DNA from: Apostichopus californicus
Lineage: Eukaryota; Echinodermata; Holothuroidea; Aspidochirotida; Stichopodidae
Length of the DNA: 20,235 nucleotides
Reading direction: 5' to 3'
NCBI GenBank assembly: GCA_020650975.1
Contig: JAIPMN010007153.1
Coordinates: 1 to 20,235 of the forward strand
In this document: piece after piece, positions 1 through 10,064 of the stretch
Layout of the letters: the number at the start of each line of letters is the position of its first letter
How positions within the stretch are numbered: the first letter of the stretch is position 1
Position numbers and translations under genes: made by a program
The notes under the pieces: generated by a model
The model's database searches: none
What the model was told of the DNA's origin: nothing
The model's input: the letters and a program-made list of their open reading frames with translations, nothing else

Positions 1-74
1 TCCGCGCCAACCGATGGTGGCGCTCCGCTCAGATAGTCGTGCCAACAACTTTGAAAATCCTGACTACGCCCCTG
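1..74. mobile_element. end of a hAT-like element cut by the left window edge
   Basis: The sequence GACTACGCCCCTG ends at 74. Its reverse complement, CAGGGGCGTAGTC, is the typical terminal form of hAT-like non-autonomous elements (recalled) and pairs with the CAGTGGCGTAG type seen at the right edge. The segment is GC-richer than what follows. The other end is outside the window. Confidence 0.45.
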
Positions 75-748
75 GTACTAATACTGTCGACAAAATGTAA
101 CATCGTGAATGATTGTGTTTTTGGTTCAATAAGATAATTTGCCCAGAATTTTACCCCTCCACTTAGACCCCTTCCCCAGGACGGTGGTGAGTCAAATATT
201 CAGATATTAGCCATTTTGACTCAATGGGAAATTTCTTAGAGGAAACACTGGTGAGAAGTAAGTCTTACTCAGTAACTTTGTTATTCTGTTACTCCAATGG
301 AAAAGTATGATTTCACCATATAAGTGTGAAGTGAACAACACTTACACTTAACCTCATCATCCCCCATCCTCCACCCCCCCTCCAAACAGGAAGTGAGATA
401 GTAATAATCAGACATGCCAAAGGTAAAAAAGAAGAAGGTCCACAAAGCACCAATATGGAACACTAAGGTATAACTCGCAAAAAAACAAGCTTGCCTAGAT
501 TCAAGAGTTACAGGAGCATTAAAGAGCATTTTCATGAAACGAATTGAGAAAAATATCCAAGACTGCAACTTTATTCAGCTATTCAAATATTCAAAATAGA
601 AAATATTTGAATTACAAGAAGGCAAAAAAACAATTCAAAGTTTGACTTACATCAAGAAAAATTCTTACCGTAATAATATGAGTCATTTAATGATTGCAGA
701 TGTAGTTTTATTTGCTAAAACAAAAATCGTTTTCTGGGTGGAGATGCA

Positions 749-844
749 ACCACAGGATGTACCACAGGAATTGATTGAGTACCACAGGAATTAAGTGACT
801 ATCACAGGAATTAAGTGAATATCACAGTCCTGAATTAAGTGACT
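749..844 (+). repeat. 20-bp minisatellite in a MAP3K4 intron
   Basis: The units are ACCACAGGAATTGATTGAGT (761), ACCACAGGAATTAAGTGACT (781), ATCACAGGAATTAAGTGAAT (801) and a 24-bp variant at 821, with a partial unit at 749. There are about 4.5 copies. Confidence 0.9.
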
Positions 845-984
845 GATACAAACAAAATTCAAAAAGGATACTAGGGAGTTTTTGAATTCGGAAACAACCT
901 TATGTATATCACCAAACTAATGACAATGCCCCAATTAACACTGTACAATTTATTAGTCATTTACTTAATCACTTTCAAAATACA

Positions 985-1344
985 TTAAAAGGAGTGAAGA
1001 CTCGCGCACAAAGAAACATCTGATGCCGGTAATCTGACCTAGTTTCGAATGAGGTGTAACAGAAGTGTTAGACACCACCATCGATTCAAATACACACACA
1101 GCTTGCTACCGTCGGTAATTAGACACTAGTGTACAGTCAATACATGCAGCTACGGTCAATACCCACAACACAGTGTACATAGCAGCGATGGACATCTCAG
1201 GTCCAGCTAAAGATAACATGGTATCACATTTCATTACTGTCGGCATTTTGTAGAGACAAGAAAAAAACTTCACTTGCAAGCAACGGAGAGTTAACTTTTT
1301 CAGAGGGCGGCACACGGTTTAGGGCAAGTCTTCAATGCCTTTAA
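985..1344 (+). mobile_element. TTAA-flanked MITE, copy 1 (in a MAP3K4 intron)
   Basis: TTAA occurs at both ends (985-988, 1341-1344). The left end reads AGTGAAGACTCGCGC and the right end CAAGTCTTCAATGCC, which are inverted relatives of each other. The interior matches copy 2 most closely (GGTCAATACCCACAACACAG, GTGTACATAG). No transposase is encoded, so it is non-autonomous. TTAA targets fit the Kolobok or piggyBac superfamilies; AGG...CCT ends favour Kolobok, by inference. Confidence 0.85.
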
Positions 1345-1513
1345 CATACACAATGAAGTATATAGAGATGTTATTTAAGGTAAGCTAAGAAGTTGTTGAG
1401 ACAGTGCAAGGAATGTACTTTGGCAACAAATTGCAAATATATTTTTTTTTAAATACAGAAAATGCAGCATTTGTACAAAGCTAGAAATATACCTTATAAG
1501 TAAAAGAACCTAC

Positions 1514-1672
1514 CTGAAGCATGGCTTCCAAGTTATTCTCATAGTCATCGATGTCACTGTCCATATGCTCCAAAGTACCGGCACTGTCCTTGACAAGAGA
1601 GAATACCATCTTCTGGTAGTAACCTTTGACCTGAGCAGCAGCTCGCAGAACCTCTTTGCATTCATTCAAGAG
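1514..1672 (-). CDS. MAP3K4: MAP3K4-like internal exon, 159 bp (last one in the window)
   Basis: The acceptor is GCTTCTTTAG (AG at 1674-1673) and the donor CAG|GTAGGT. It is exactly 53 codons, phase 0 at both ends, starting LLNECKEVLR and ending YENNLEAMLQ. The human counterpart reads ECKEVLKGGLLMKQYYQ at this point and continues with VYFDYMRSW, which should be the next exon. I could not find that next exon in 1-1513, so it must lie left of the window. The upstream intron is 3145 bp, the largest in the visible part of the gene. Confidence 0.92.
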
Positions 1673-4600
1673 CTAAAGAAGCAGAAGGGTATTTTTTTCA
1701 AAATAGCCATTTAGAAACAATTTAAGTCCACTTAATAGCTGAATGCTGAATTTGAAGAAGGCAAGAAAGATGACAACTGTGCATTCGTGTGACAGTGTGG
1801 TTACATGACTTTCCCATCTCTTTTTTTTCTTCTTTTGCAGCAACTTATTTAAAGATTTGAATAAAAAGGATATAAAGTACGAAAAATCAGTGTGTACGTG
1901 TCTTTCATTTCAACCCGCAAGTACAGTTCATTATACTACAGGGCGCAGTGCAACTTCAAACATAAGGTCCCGAGTTCGAGTCGCTCCAAGATTAATGTAT
2001 GTCGTCCAGTTACAGAGTTGTTGACAATTGACAATTCATAATCATGGATGTTAAATATGAATCTAAGAGACTGACTTCGGTCAGCTTGCTGCTTTGATAA
2101 GCCAATGAGTTCCTGCTTGCAGGAGGATCTAAGATACATTCATACATACATACAAACAGTACAGTAGCATATAATTGGTATGGGAATTACCAGGTAATAG
2201 AAAATTTGGATAGTAATGCGTAGAATCGATATCAGAACAGGTATGAACGTATAGCATCAAATCGGTTTCGTCCCACAATAACAAGTTAGAGCATTTGACA
2301 AACTACATGCTTGAAATGGAACTCGTGAGAACCATTTGGCGTGAAACTGTACTAGTGAGTACAGCAGAAGTTTTACCGCAATGAGCCGTAGCAATGTGTG
2401 GGTGTTAATATACAACCTGACTGGGGGAATGACTTTAATATGGCAAGTAGCAGTCTGTAAAAAAAGGAACTTTGGGGGATTCCTTTCTTTGAAATGGTAT
2501 TCTCAAATGTAAAGAGAGTATTACATCTTAGAACTGCAAAAGCTCTGTGGCATTGTGAAAGTAGTGAGATAGAGACCAGGTTATCCCATCAGTTAGTTTA
2601 GTATCGATTGTTTTAAAACTTAAATAAAACGTTGCGCGATCTCTCTGACAGTACCAGCTCAGGTTTCTCTTAGACCGCATTGCATCGCTAACAGAAACTG
2701 CAGATTTCTTTGCTAGACAAAATGCATACAAGTATTGTTATTAATGTTCACACATTATGTGAAGGGCAGCACCTGAACTCCCTAGTCCCTAGTGTAATAA
2801 AAATTGGTTCATCGTGACACTTTTTGCAAGCCTGTGAATCTGTAACCTTTTTTCACCCTCTCTCTGGAATGATAATAATATGGCTTAATAGAGTGGATTG
2901 GGGGTAGGGCAATTTATTGTATTTACAATAACATCTACGTTTTAGGAAGAGTCTCCATCTGGTGCAAAATGTGTTTTGTGTTAACAAATGAATGCTATGC
3001 TGGGGGTATGACCATGTATTATGTTAGGAAGTAATTATATAGCTTAAAGTGAGGGGAAAATTACCGGATGATATGAAGCAGTGAATATGATTTTCTTCTG
3101 TGCATTTTCTAGTTCAATCAGGGTAAAATTGGATTGTAGCTCGATTTTTACGGAAGTCAAAAGGTCACGTTTAAACGAACAAAAATCTGGCCGTTCATTA
3201 AATGTAATGGTGAAATTGTAACACACATGTGATCCAATTCCTTTCACCGGGTTTTCACTAGGTATTCAAGGTTGTTTCGGATATACCTGGTATTTTCTGT
3301 ATATTCGGTGATGACAGATTTCAATACCGTTGGTATTGGTTTGAATCAAATTACCGGTAAACTGGTATTATCGGTATACCGACGCACCCTAGTGACCAGG
3401 TTTTCTTTTCTCCTCACCCTGTTCTCCTCTAAGCAAAGAATAAAAGATGGCACATTCCTTCTTTATTCTACTAAAGATTTGTTCTAGAGATTACCTAGAG
3501 CTGTTTCGCTGTAAAAAAAAAAGGGTTCCTTACTTCGTTTCACCAATTGTGAACTTTAATATGCTGCAAATGCAAATAAACAACTCATACTATCGTACGG
3601 TACACTTTTAACCTTTTCCTGCTGTAAGACAATATGTAAATAAAGTACTTGCAAGGTCTACCAACAATATAATAATAATTAACTTCCTCTCAATACCATC
3701 ACAAAAGTTTTGGGGGCTTTTTAGATTTCACCTGCAAATTTCATTTCCTGTACCTGTTTCTTTGTCATAACATGCAGCACAAAGGGTAGAATAACATGAT
3801 TACAGAAAATAAATATTCCAAACGAGATTATAAACCAATATTACAAGTATTGAAACATGACAGATTATTGGGTTTCCTTGTTTCACAATCACATTTCCAG
3901 TGACTTTGCATTGCCATTTCTCTTATCACTAAATATGCACTGAACCATTTTGCTACAATCTTGTTGCATTAATGTCACAACAGTTGCATGAATCTCTTTG
4001 CAAAGCTAACAATTCTGTTCCTTTTTAATGGCATAAACCCGCATAATTTTAACCGCACACCCTACTGTACTTTTGTAGACGAGAAACGGGAAACAAAGGC
4101 TTCTCATGGTCGTGATTAAATGGTCAGCCCGAAACTACTGATCATGACAACAGAAAAGACTTGCAATCTTTTATGTCACAGTTCATGGTTTTAGGCCATC
4201 CGATATAAATCGTGCAAAACACTTGTGCATCTAAAGAATGCCGTTGCTCAAGGCTATATTTAAAAAAATTAACTATGCCATTGTTATCAGCTGACTTTAT
4301 AGTTGTTAACTTTTCCATTCAAATTTTTTTCTTCCATTGTTCATTTTATTTAGTAAGTTTTCTTCTATTCATTTATTCTATGTTTGTTTACTTTTTAATT
4401 TAAACATCTTATTTCTTATCATAATTCAGTTATTCAAAAAAGAAGAAATAAATGAAATGGTTTTCCTGCAGCATAAATAATACATTCAGTTGCAGGAAAA
4501 AAATGGAGACATTCATCCTTACTATAAATACCAATACCAAATATTAAAGTGCTGTTATCATGAAATAAAACATGCTCAAGAGCACTGTACAAAAGAACCA

Positions 4601-7600
4601 ATACCTGGAATATAAATTACCAACTTAAGAAAACCTAAAAGTAATAACAACAGCAATAAAAGTAAAAAAATGATATTAGACAGGGTTATAAACCACAATA
4701 AAGAACATAAAAATATAAATATACATAAAAAATGGGCACAGTAATGTGAATAAAACAACGAATAAGATTAATGCCCATACTCAAGCCTAAAAAGATAAGT
4801 TTTCAAATGCTTCTTACCTGTTGGACACTGTGCAAAGAGGGCTCAGCGGTCGGTTTGTGCTCCAATCTGAATCTCAGACATTCGTGCATGACGTCCACAG
4901 GGATGCGGATAAGAAACAGGAAAATGGGGCTAGAGGATGAAGAAGAACATACATCCAGATAAATTGATGCATTGTTTACCACTCTTCTCAACTCTGACAA
5001 ACTGTTTCTCCTCATCATTGAGATTTCTCCTTTTTCTTTTATATCCTCTACATCTTTCTCATGTATAGTAGTGTTGAAATCAAAACATATAACCAACACA
5101 GTGGTGTACAAATAAGGATTGAGAGGATTGGGAGGGGATTTTCCCCTCCTCGACAGGGGCGTCAATCCCAATTGAAAAGTGGGGAGGGGGGGGCAGGGCC
5201 ACAAATGACTGAACATGGATAACACTGGAGGAGTGTGTGCGTAGCGCACACCGCCAGCAACTTGACGCAAAGCCTTTATTGGCTGGGGTCCTTGGGCCCG
5301 CCTTAGTACCGGCCCCTGATGGGAAACATGGACGAAGCCCCTGTGGGTGCCCAGGGGCGGACTCACATCTAGAAATCCATATGGCTTCAGCTCCTGCCTA
5401 AATCAATTGGGGAAATTTCAGAATTTGCATCCACCCCTGCCCCTTCTCCCCACCCCCCCCAACCCCAAAGCACTGAAGTCTTATGCATGTGACTGAACCA
5501 AATGAATTACAGTGTCAGAGTCACTCAGGACGACAGGTTTGCTGTCAGAAGCTAACCACACAGTCTTTTGAGAATTGTTAGACCAGTAACATACACAGGA
5601 ACAAGTTACAACACATAGATATCTCTATATATAGTGTGTAAACGTGCAAGCAATGAAATGAGCTTACAGGTAGGACGGTAATTCCATTTTGATGAAGTCC
5701 GGATGCCAGGTTCCGTATATCGAGAGGCTGTCATCTGCTCTGATATCTGCCTCCCAAGGATCTTGAGTTGCTAAAGATGCAGACGACCCACACTACAGAA
5801 TAAAAACACATGGATACTGTCAAAGTGAATGCTTGTCAAAGAGAGCGGTTTGTGTCAAATCATGCATGTGACAGTTGCAGTGATGCCACGTTTGGAAAAC
5901 ACCTCTCAATACCCAAGAGAACTGGAAGAAAATGGGTATATTTATAAACAAAATCAGTTATTTTATGACATATACTTTATGAATTTAAATTATGAAATTA
6001 TGTCATATGCAATATTTATTTCACATGGAACAATGCACTGCAAACATGAAATAATTGAATCTGGTCCAATCTACAAAACTGATTATCTTATTACTTATTT
6101 TATTAATAATGAAGCCAAAAAAAAACACTGCTCTGAATTATACAAGTCCAAAGAAAACGTGTGTCTATATCAAAACCAAGGTATCACATCGACTATGACA
6201 AGCAACAAACTTTTCCAAACAGAACAGTGTGAGGATTCAGCCTACAGCACCCCTCCTCCCTCGAAAACGAATGAAAATCTCTCCTCCATGAAATACTTTG
6301 GTTTGACTTACCTCTGATATACCCCTCATATAAGATGCCCGGTCAATTCCATCCTGTGGTTTTTCCAGGGCCAGTCTAAGTTTACGGTTAGTTTCTCCGA
6401 GCATGTGATGCAGTCTGTCCGTCATCTTGCAGAGACCAGAGTGTTTCAGATTACGGTCTACAAACGGTCTGTAGATGGAGGTGAGGCTGTCGTAGTCAAA
6501 ACTGAAATGACACTGGCTAAAGATTCTGTTCACCCTCGGGGAGTCCCCTTCCTGCGAGTTTGCCTTGGAAGGGGTACTGGAGACAGGGGAATCAGGCCCG
6601 GAGAACGCTTCTCCTTCCTCTTCAAGATCCTCGAATTGCAATCTCTCTTGCGTAATCTGTGATACGTCGCAATCCTCGTCGCTGTCACTGCCGCAACTAA
6701 ATGTGACAGAGCGCCCTCTTCGCAAACCTCTACCATCATCACCATTCCTATGAACTAGGGCGCCTTTGATCGGGGACACATCTGGACCAGAGCTCTCGAC
6801 GATATCGTTTGGTCCAATAATCTTTGGAGGATCTCCAAGTCTGAAGGTCCTTTCTTCATGGTGTCTGATGTCGGAAATTGAGATATTATCGTCATAGCAG
6901 CCGATGTAGGGCCAAGGAACCTTTTGATCTTCCACACCGAGTGCTTCTTCTGCAACAGACAATTGCTGGCCGATTTCTTTGGTCAAATTCATCCACAACT
7001 GCAACACACGGACCCTTTCGATGAACTCGATGCTACCCATCTCTCGATATTCCTCAATCAGCGCCTTTGTAGTTGGATACAGAGCTTCGACAAGTTCCAG
7101 CTCTTTAAGCAGATCAGATATAATATGCCAAGCCTTCTGAGTATCTGCAGTGTAGGAGTCCAAGGCATCTTCGAGCGGCAAGCAGAAGCTCTTGTGACCT
7201 CCGGTGCTCTCAATACCAGACCTCCTCCCAGTGAAAGACGAGGATGGTTTTTGAGGATTGGCAGACTCACAGCCGTCCATCTCTCTGCAGTCGTTCGTAC
7301 CGTTTTGACATCCGTACAGAGATTTCAATGAACATGGCTTGGCACACTTTCTGTCAAACTGTTGAATCGAACATGTAAACTTGAAATTCATGATGCTGTT
7401 GTATACATCCTTCACGGCCTCTCTGGCCTCCAAGAGTTGCGTATCCTGCTGATCTATGGATATCATGTTAAAGCAGGCCTGAAGTTCTAACCAGAGAACC
7501 TCTGGCCATCGGGTTTGAAAGTGACTCCGCTCGTCATCATCGTTGGGACCGCTACTCTTGGTGTCTTCGTGTCCTTTGTTCCCCATCCGAATCAAGAGAG

Positions 7601-8224
7601 CAAAAGTACGATGGAATTTTCGTCTTTCCTCCGGCACGATGGGACCGGTTGCAGAAAGTTTCTTGACCGGTTTCGATGACTGTAGAGTTGGACTGCCCGG
7701 ACCTATCTGATGAGAGGCAAGACTACGGTACTGCTTGGTTGTATCGATGAAAGGTGAACGCGGTGGTCTCAAGTCTGAGGGAGAGGGCGCCTTCTGGGGG
7801 TCGGGGGCATCAAAACTCAACGGGCTGTGCTTCAAGCTTCTCATGGCACTGCGATCACTCTTCAGTCGCTGCATTTTCTTGTCATGTTTGGCCTTCAGGG
7901 AATTGACTGCCGTGGAATAAGTCGACAGATTGGGCGATGAATTACTAGATGGAAGCCTGTGAGGGGGTCTACCGGTGATCGTCCTGGAGCGTTCTCTGCG
8001 CATGAATCGCTGAGTCATCGGCGGTGTTTTACTCAGTAGATCCATCTGATGTACCTCTTCCTCGTCCTCCTCCACAAGAGCGTCCATGTTAACTTGCTCC
8101 TCCACCTCCTCCTGCGGGTCATTATTGGACCCATTCTTGGACGACAGCGAAGAAGAAGATGACGAAGAGGATGATGAAGATGATGACGATGATGATGAAT
8201 CTTCTAACTCAAACATCCTTGCCC
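1514..8224 (-). CDS. MAP3K4: MAP3K4/MEKK4-like MAP kinase kinase kinase, partial (N-terminal and central region; exons 8224-6312, 5792-5668, 4929-4818, 1672-1514)
   Basis: In vertebrates this kinase (MTK1/MEKK4) is activated through its N-terminal region by GADD45 proteins and phosphorylates MKK3/6 and MKK4/7, feeding p38 and JNK. The four exons join in frame (phases 0, 2, 0) with GT-AG borders: donors GTAAGT, GTAAGC, GTAAGA and GTAGGT. From the Met at 8216 they give 767 residues. Matches to the human protein as I remember it include ELIWLELQAW-type (here EVLWLELQACF, about 239-249), ALYPTTKALIEEY (about 378-390), LWMNLTKEI (about 407-415), SLTSIYRPFVD (577-587), and then HECLRFRLEHKP and ECKEVLR in the last exons. 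The kinase domain is not present. The human protein is about 1600 residues, so roughly half is missing, off the left edge. The 5' exon was not found. Family assignment is strong; whether the gene is intact beyond the window is unknown. Confidence 0.93.
1940..2156 (+). mobile_element. tRNA-derived SINE, family 2, copy 1 (degraded head)
   Basis: The B box GAGTTCGAGTC lies at 1972-1982, with a poorly preserved A-box region before it. The body (from about 1990) matches the reverse complement of 15387-15560 at roughly 90% by eye, including GACTGACTTCGGTCAGCTTG and GACAATTGACAATTCATAAT. It ends in CATACATACATACA microsatellite sequence. It lies in the 3.1-kb MAP3K4 intron, opposite in sense to the gene. 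Confidence 0.8.
3255..3395. mobile_element. small inverted-repeat element rich in GGTA and ACCGGT motifs
   Basis: The left end reads TCACTAGGTATTC. The reverse complement of the right end reads TCACTAGGGTGCGTCGGTAT. The 141-bp interior is packed with TATACC, GGTAT, ACCGGT and ACCGTTGGT. The repeated pseudo-palindromes and inverted ends suggest a MITE or the fused ends of a DNA transposon. There is no coding capacity. The superfamily is not resolved. Confidence 0.45.
4461..4500 (+). repeat. perfect 10-bp inverted repeat
   Basis: TTTTCCTGCA (4461-4470) pairs with TGCAGGAAAA (4491-4500) around a 20-nt loop, within the large MAP3K4 intron. Confidence 0.8.
4818..4929 (-). CDS. MAP3K4: MAP3K4-like internal exon, 112 bp
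   Basis: The acceptor CTCTAG (AG at 4931-4930) follows a TTCTTCTTCATC-type pyrimidine tract. The donor is CAG|GTAAGA. One base completes the Leu codon begun in the previous exon, then the frame reads PIFLFLIRIPVDVMHECL and continues to EPSLHSVQQ. Human MAP3K4 has the equivalent HECLKLRLEQRPAGEPSL motif at this place (recalled). The open frame continues upstream into the intron as a Ser run and Pro-rich sequence up to about 5366; that part is intronic and overlaps a repeat. Confidence 0.9.
5099..5318. mobile_element. probable hAT-like non-autonomous element in a MAP3K4 intron
   Basis: It starts CAGTGGTGTACAAATAAGG and ends CCTTAGTACCGGCCCCTG, whose reverse complement CAGGGGCCGGTACTAAGG resembles the start. 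GC content is clearly higher than in the flanks, with a run of eight G's near 5188. The flanking 8-mers do not match, so target duplications are not visible. A second possible end, CAGGGGCGGACTC, begins at 5352, followed by C-rich sequence to about 5465. Confidence 0.45.
5668..5792 (-). CDS. MAP3K4: MAP3K4-like internal exon, 125 bp
   Basis: The acceptor is TTCTGTAG (AG at 5794-5793). The donor is GTAAGC at 5667-5662. It enters in phase 0, encodes 41 residues and leaves two bases. The frame reads CGSSASLATQDPW early and ends FIKMELPSYL after joining to the next exon. This corresponds to the human segment just before LPSFEPAFL (recalled from memory). It lies outside any long open frame, so it is recognised by splice signals, phase and similarity. 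A 519-bp intron separates it from the large exon. Confidence 0.85.
6312..8224 (-). CDS. MAP3K4: MAP3K4-like large 5' exon
   Basis: The exon opens just after a strong acceptor, a pyrimidine-rich tract ending TTTTCAG with AG at 8226-8225. The first in-frame Met after it is at 8216-8214 (MFELED). A Met three codons inside the intron (8234) is not exonic if this acceptor is used. No stop lies between the acceptor and 8216, so translation could also enter from an upstream exon; the exon would then start with the last two bases of a codon. From 8216 it encodes 635 residues: a 17-Ser run (7-23), an acidic stretch (about 36-54), a basic Ser/Pro-rich region (about 64-200), the conserved helical region (about 194-440), another acidic Ser-rich linker, and the SLTSIYRPFVD block from 577. 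It ends at 6312 in phase 0 before GTAAGT. Confidence 0.9.
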
Positions 8225-8482
8225 CTGAAAACAAAGGACAGGAAAGATGGAATGTTTTTTTCCAATTAGATCATCCACATATTGTAAAGTGATCCATCTA
8301 ACGGAATATTTATTGTCATTGCATGCATGGCGAGTATGTCTTTGAATGTATTCAACTTTAAAACAGAGCTCTATCTACGGTATATGTCGAGAATAAGTTC
8401 ATAGGATTTGGCTTCGAGACCTAATTACGCCCCGAGGAGGTTTGCAAAAATGTTTTTACCTTTACAGAATAATATTGACACC

Positions 8483-8847
8483 TTAAAGGGTGTGAACACT
8501 CGCGCAGAAAGAAACATCTCATGCCGCTAATCTGACCTAGTTTCGAATGAGGTGTAACAGAAGTGCTAGACACCACCATCGATCCCAGAAAATACACACA
8601 CAGCTTGCTACCGTCAGTAATTAGACTCTAGTGTACAGTCAATACATACAGCTACGGTCAATACCCACAACACAGTGTACATAGTAACGATGGACATCTC
8701 AGGTCTAGATAAAAAATAACAAGGTATCACGTTTCATAACTGTCTGCATTTTGTAGCGACAAGAAGAAAACTTCCCTTGCAAGCAACGGAAAGTTAACTT
8801 TTTCAGAACGTGGCATGCGGTTTGTGGCGAGTCTTCAATGCCTTTAA
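8483..8847 (+). mobile_element. TTAA-flanked MITE, copy 2 (upstream of the MAP3K4 large exon)
   Basis: TTAA borders lie at 8483-8486 and 8844-8847. It starts TTAAAGGGTGTGAACACTCG and ends GAGTCTTCAATGCCTTTAA. Orientation and subfamily are the same as copy 1 (shared GTGTACATAG). It is 259 bp upstream of the acceptor of the large exon, so it is either in MAP3K4 intron 1 or just upstream of the gene. Confidence 0.87.
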
Positions 8848-8995
8848 TACTACCTGAGCACTTGATCATTAGATGATGAATTTATCACATATAATCATGA
8901 ACCTATCAAACAGTACTGATTTAATAGACACAGGGTTAAAGTCACACAAAAATCAGAGCGAACCAGAAAGTGAAAGTTACATGAGAGATCGTAAA

Positions 8996-9371
8996 ATCTT
9001 AACAGTTCTGGGCAAATAGTGAAAAAGTAATTTGATTTCAGCTCTCTAGGTGATTAAATATTTCTTTCTTCTTTCGCCAAAGAATAATGCTAACAAGATA
9101 TTACTACATCACAAACTTTCAATTTTGACCTGGAACATTTTACTCAGTCTTTGTACTATCTTGCAAAAAATTCACTGATACAGTAAATGTTTGAAAAAAT
9201 CTGAACAGTTCTGGCTAAATAGCAAAAAAAAACTGACGTGAAATCATGGCCAAAGAATAATGTGAACAAGATACAGCATTACTACATCACAATATTTCAA
9301 GACTGAAATGAAACGTTTATAATTCTATGTACTACAAATTCACTGCTACCATAAATATTTGGCAAAATTTA
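8996..9371 (+). repeat. diverged tandem duplication, period about 203 bp
   Basis: Unit 1 (8996-9198) and unit 2 (9199-9371) share, in order, AACAGTTCTGG, GCCAAAGAATAATG, AACAAGATA, ATTACTACATCACAA, TGTACTA, TTCACTG and AAATTTAG-like ends. It is intergenic or in MAP3K4 intron 1. No open frame is preserved. Confidence 0.75.
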
Positions 9372-9682
9372 GTTTTTAACACCAGCACTGGTTAGGCCTA
9401 CCAACAGCACTCCCAACGTATGCCCCACACAGTAGAGAAAAGGCAAGACGCTCTTAGAACACTTGTTACAACTAAAGTAAACTATGTGAAATTTTATGCA
9501 ATGTTTAGTGACCAGATTTACTAAGTATTGCTACCAAACATTGACTGAATCATTTGAATGTAGCTTGAGATTGGTCGGACACCATTCCTGAAGTGCTAAC
9601 AACTGAAAATGATTTCATCTTACTTCTCCACTTTCTCATACCCATACAAGATATATCTGATTAACAGACAGGTAAAAGTCTA

Positions 9683-9737
9683 ATCAACTGATAAAAATCA
9701 ACTGATAAAAGAAACGGATGTATCAACTAATAAAAAG
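9683..9737 (+). repeat. short ATCAACTGATAAAA repeat
   Basis: Three spaced copies of ATCAACTGATAAAA or a variant start at about 9683, 9698 and 9722. The spacing is irregular. Confidence 0.6.
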
Positions 9738-10032
9738 TTGTGGATTACCAAGAAACTTCGAAGATGTTTTAGGGCTGGTAAATTTTACAGCTCTTGAATC
9801 TGGCAGAAACTGAGCTGAGGGGAGTATTCCTATGACACAAAGTGATAAGTCACATCTTTCCCCAGTGGCATTCTTCTACTTATTTAAACTGTAACTAAGG
9901 TAGGTGAAATGTCATTTTCAAGATAATATGAAAATATTAAAACACCCCCTACTACTGTAATCACCAGTGTAAACAATTTCTCATTAACATTAATTCATAA
10001 ATTTAAATAACTATAAGATATATACATGTGAA

Positions 10033-10064
10033 GTGTCATTCTCAAAGAACTTTGAGAACGACAC
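10033..10064 (+). repeat. 32-bp near-perfect hairpin
   Basis: GTGTCATTCTCAAAG (10033-10047) and CTTTGAGAACGACAC (10050-10064) pair with one mismatch and a 2-nt loop. It is intergenic. Confidence 0.85.

Larger units (their letters stand above)
1..1513. other. MAP3K4 intron sequence (left part)
   Basis: This is the intron following the last visible MAP3K4 exon. It holds a hAT-like end (1-74), the 20-bp minisatellite (749-844) and MITE copy 1 (985-1344). The short open frames at 281-568 and 1106-1315 have no coding character. No further exon was recognised. Confidence 0.7.
1673..4817. other. large MAP3K4 intron, 3145 bp
   Basis: It contains the family 2 SINE (1940-2156), the small inverted-repeat element (3255-3395), the hairpin at 4461-4500 and very AT-rich DNA at 4260-4760. 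I saw no exon: the flanking exons join in phase 0 and the protein similarity is continuous across the junction. Confidence 0.8.
4930..6311. other. two short MAP3K4 introns (4930-5667 and 5793-6311)
   Basis: The first (738 bp) contains the GC-rich hAT-like sequence at 5099-5318 and C/G homopolymer runs to about 5465. The second (519 bp) is AT-rich with no repeat noticed. A plus-strand open frame of 162 codons (5829-6317) spans the second intron and runs slightly into the exon in antisense. It looks accidental. Confidence 0.75.

Noticed and set aside
749..844. CRISPR-like array
   Set aside because: The units are directly adjacent with no unique spacers, so this is a minisatellite, and the genome is animal.
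4930..5366. N-terminal part of the 187-codon minus open frame, Pro- and Ser-rich
   Set aside because: A strong acceptor at 4931-4930 matches the phase of the previous exon. The upstream sequence is intronic and overlaps a GC-rich mobile element.
5829..6317. 162-codon plus-strand open frame
   Set aside because: It lies across a MAP3K4 intron and the antisense of an exon end. Its composition is AT-driven (Tyr, Ile, Asn, Lys) and no family is recognised.
8228..8234. Met at 8234 as the MAP3K4 start
   Set aside because: It lies inside the acceptor sequence (TTTTCAG) and would be removed by splicing.
6405..8292. Several plus-strand and alternative minus-strand open frames opposite the MAP3K4 large exon, including an Asp/Glu run
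   Set aside because: They are shadows of the coding exon. The Asp/Glu run is the antisense of the Ser repeat.
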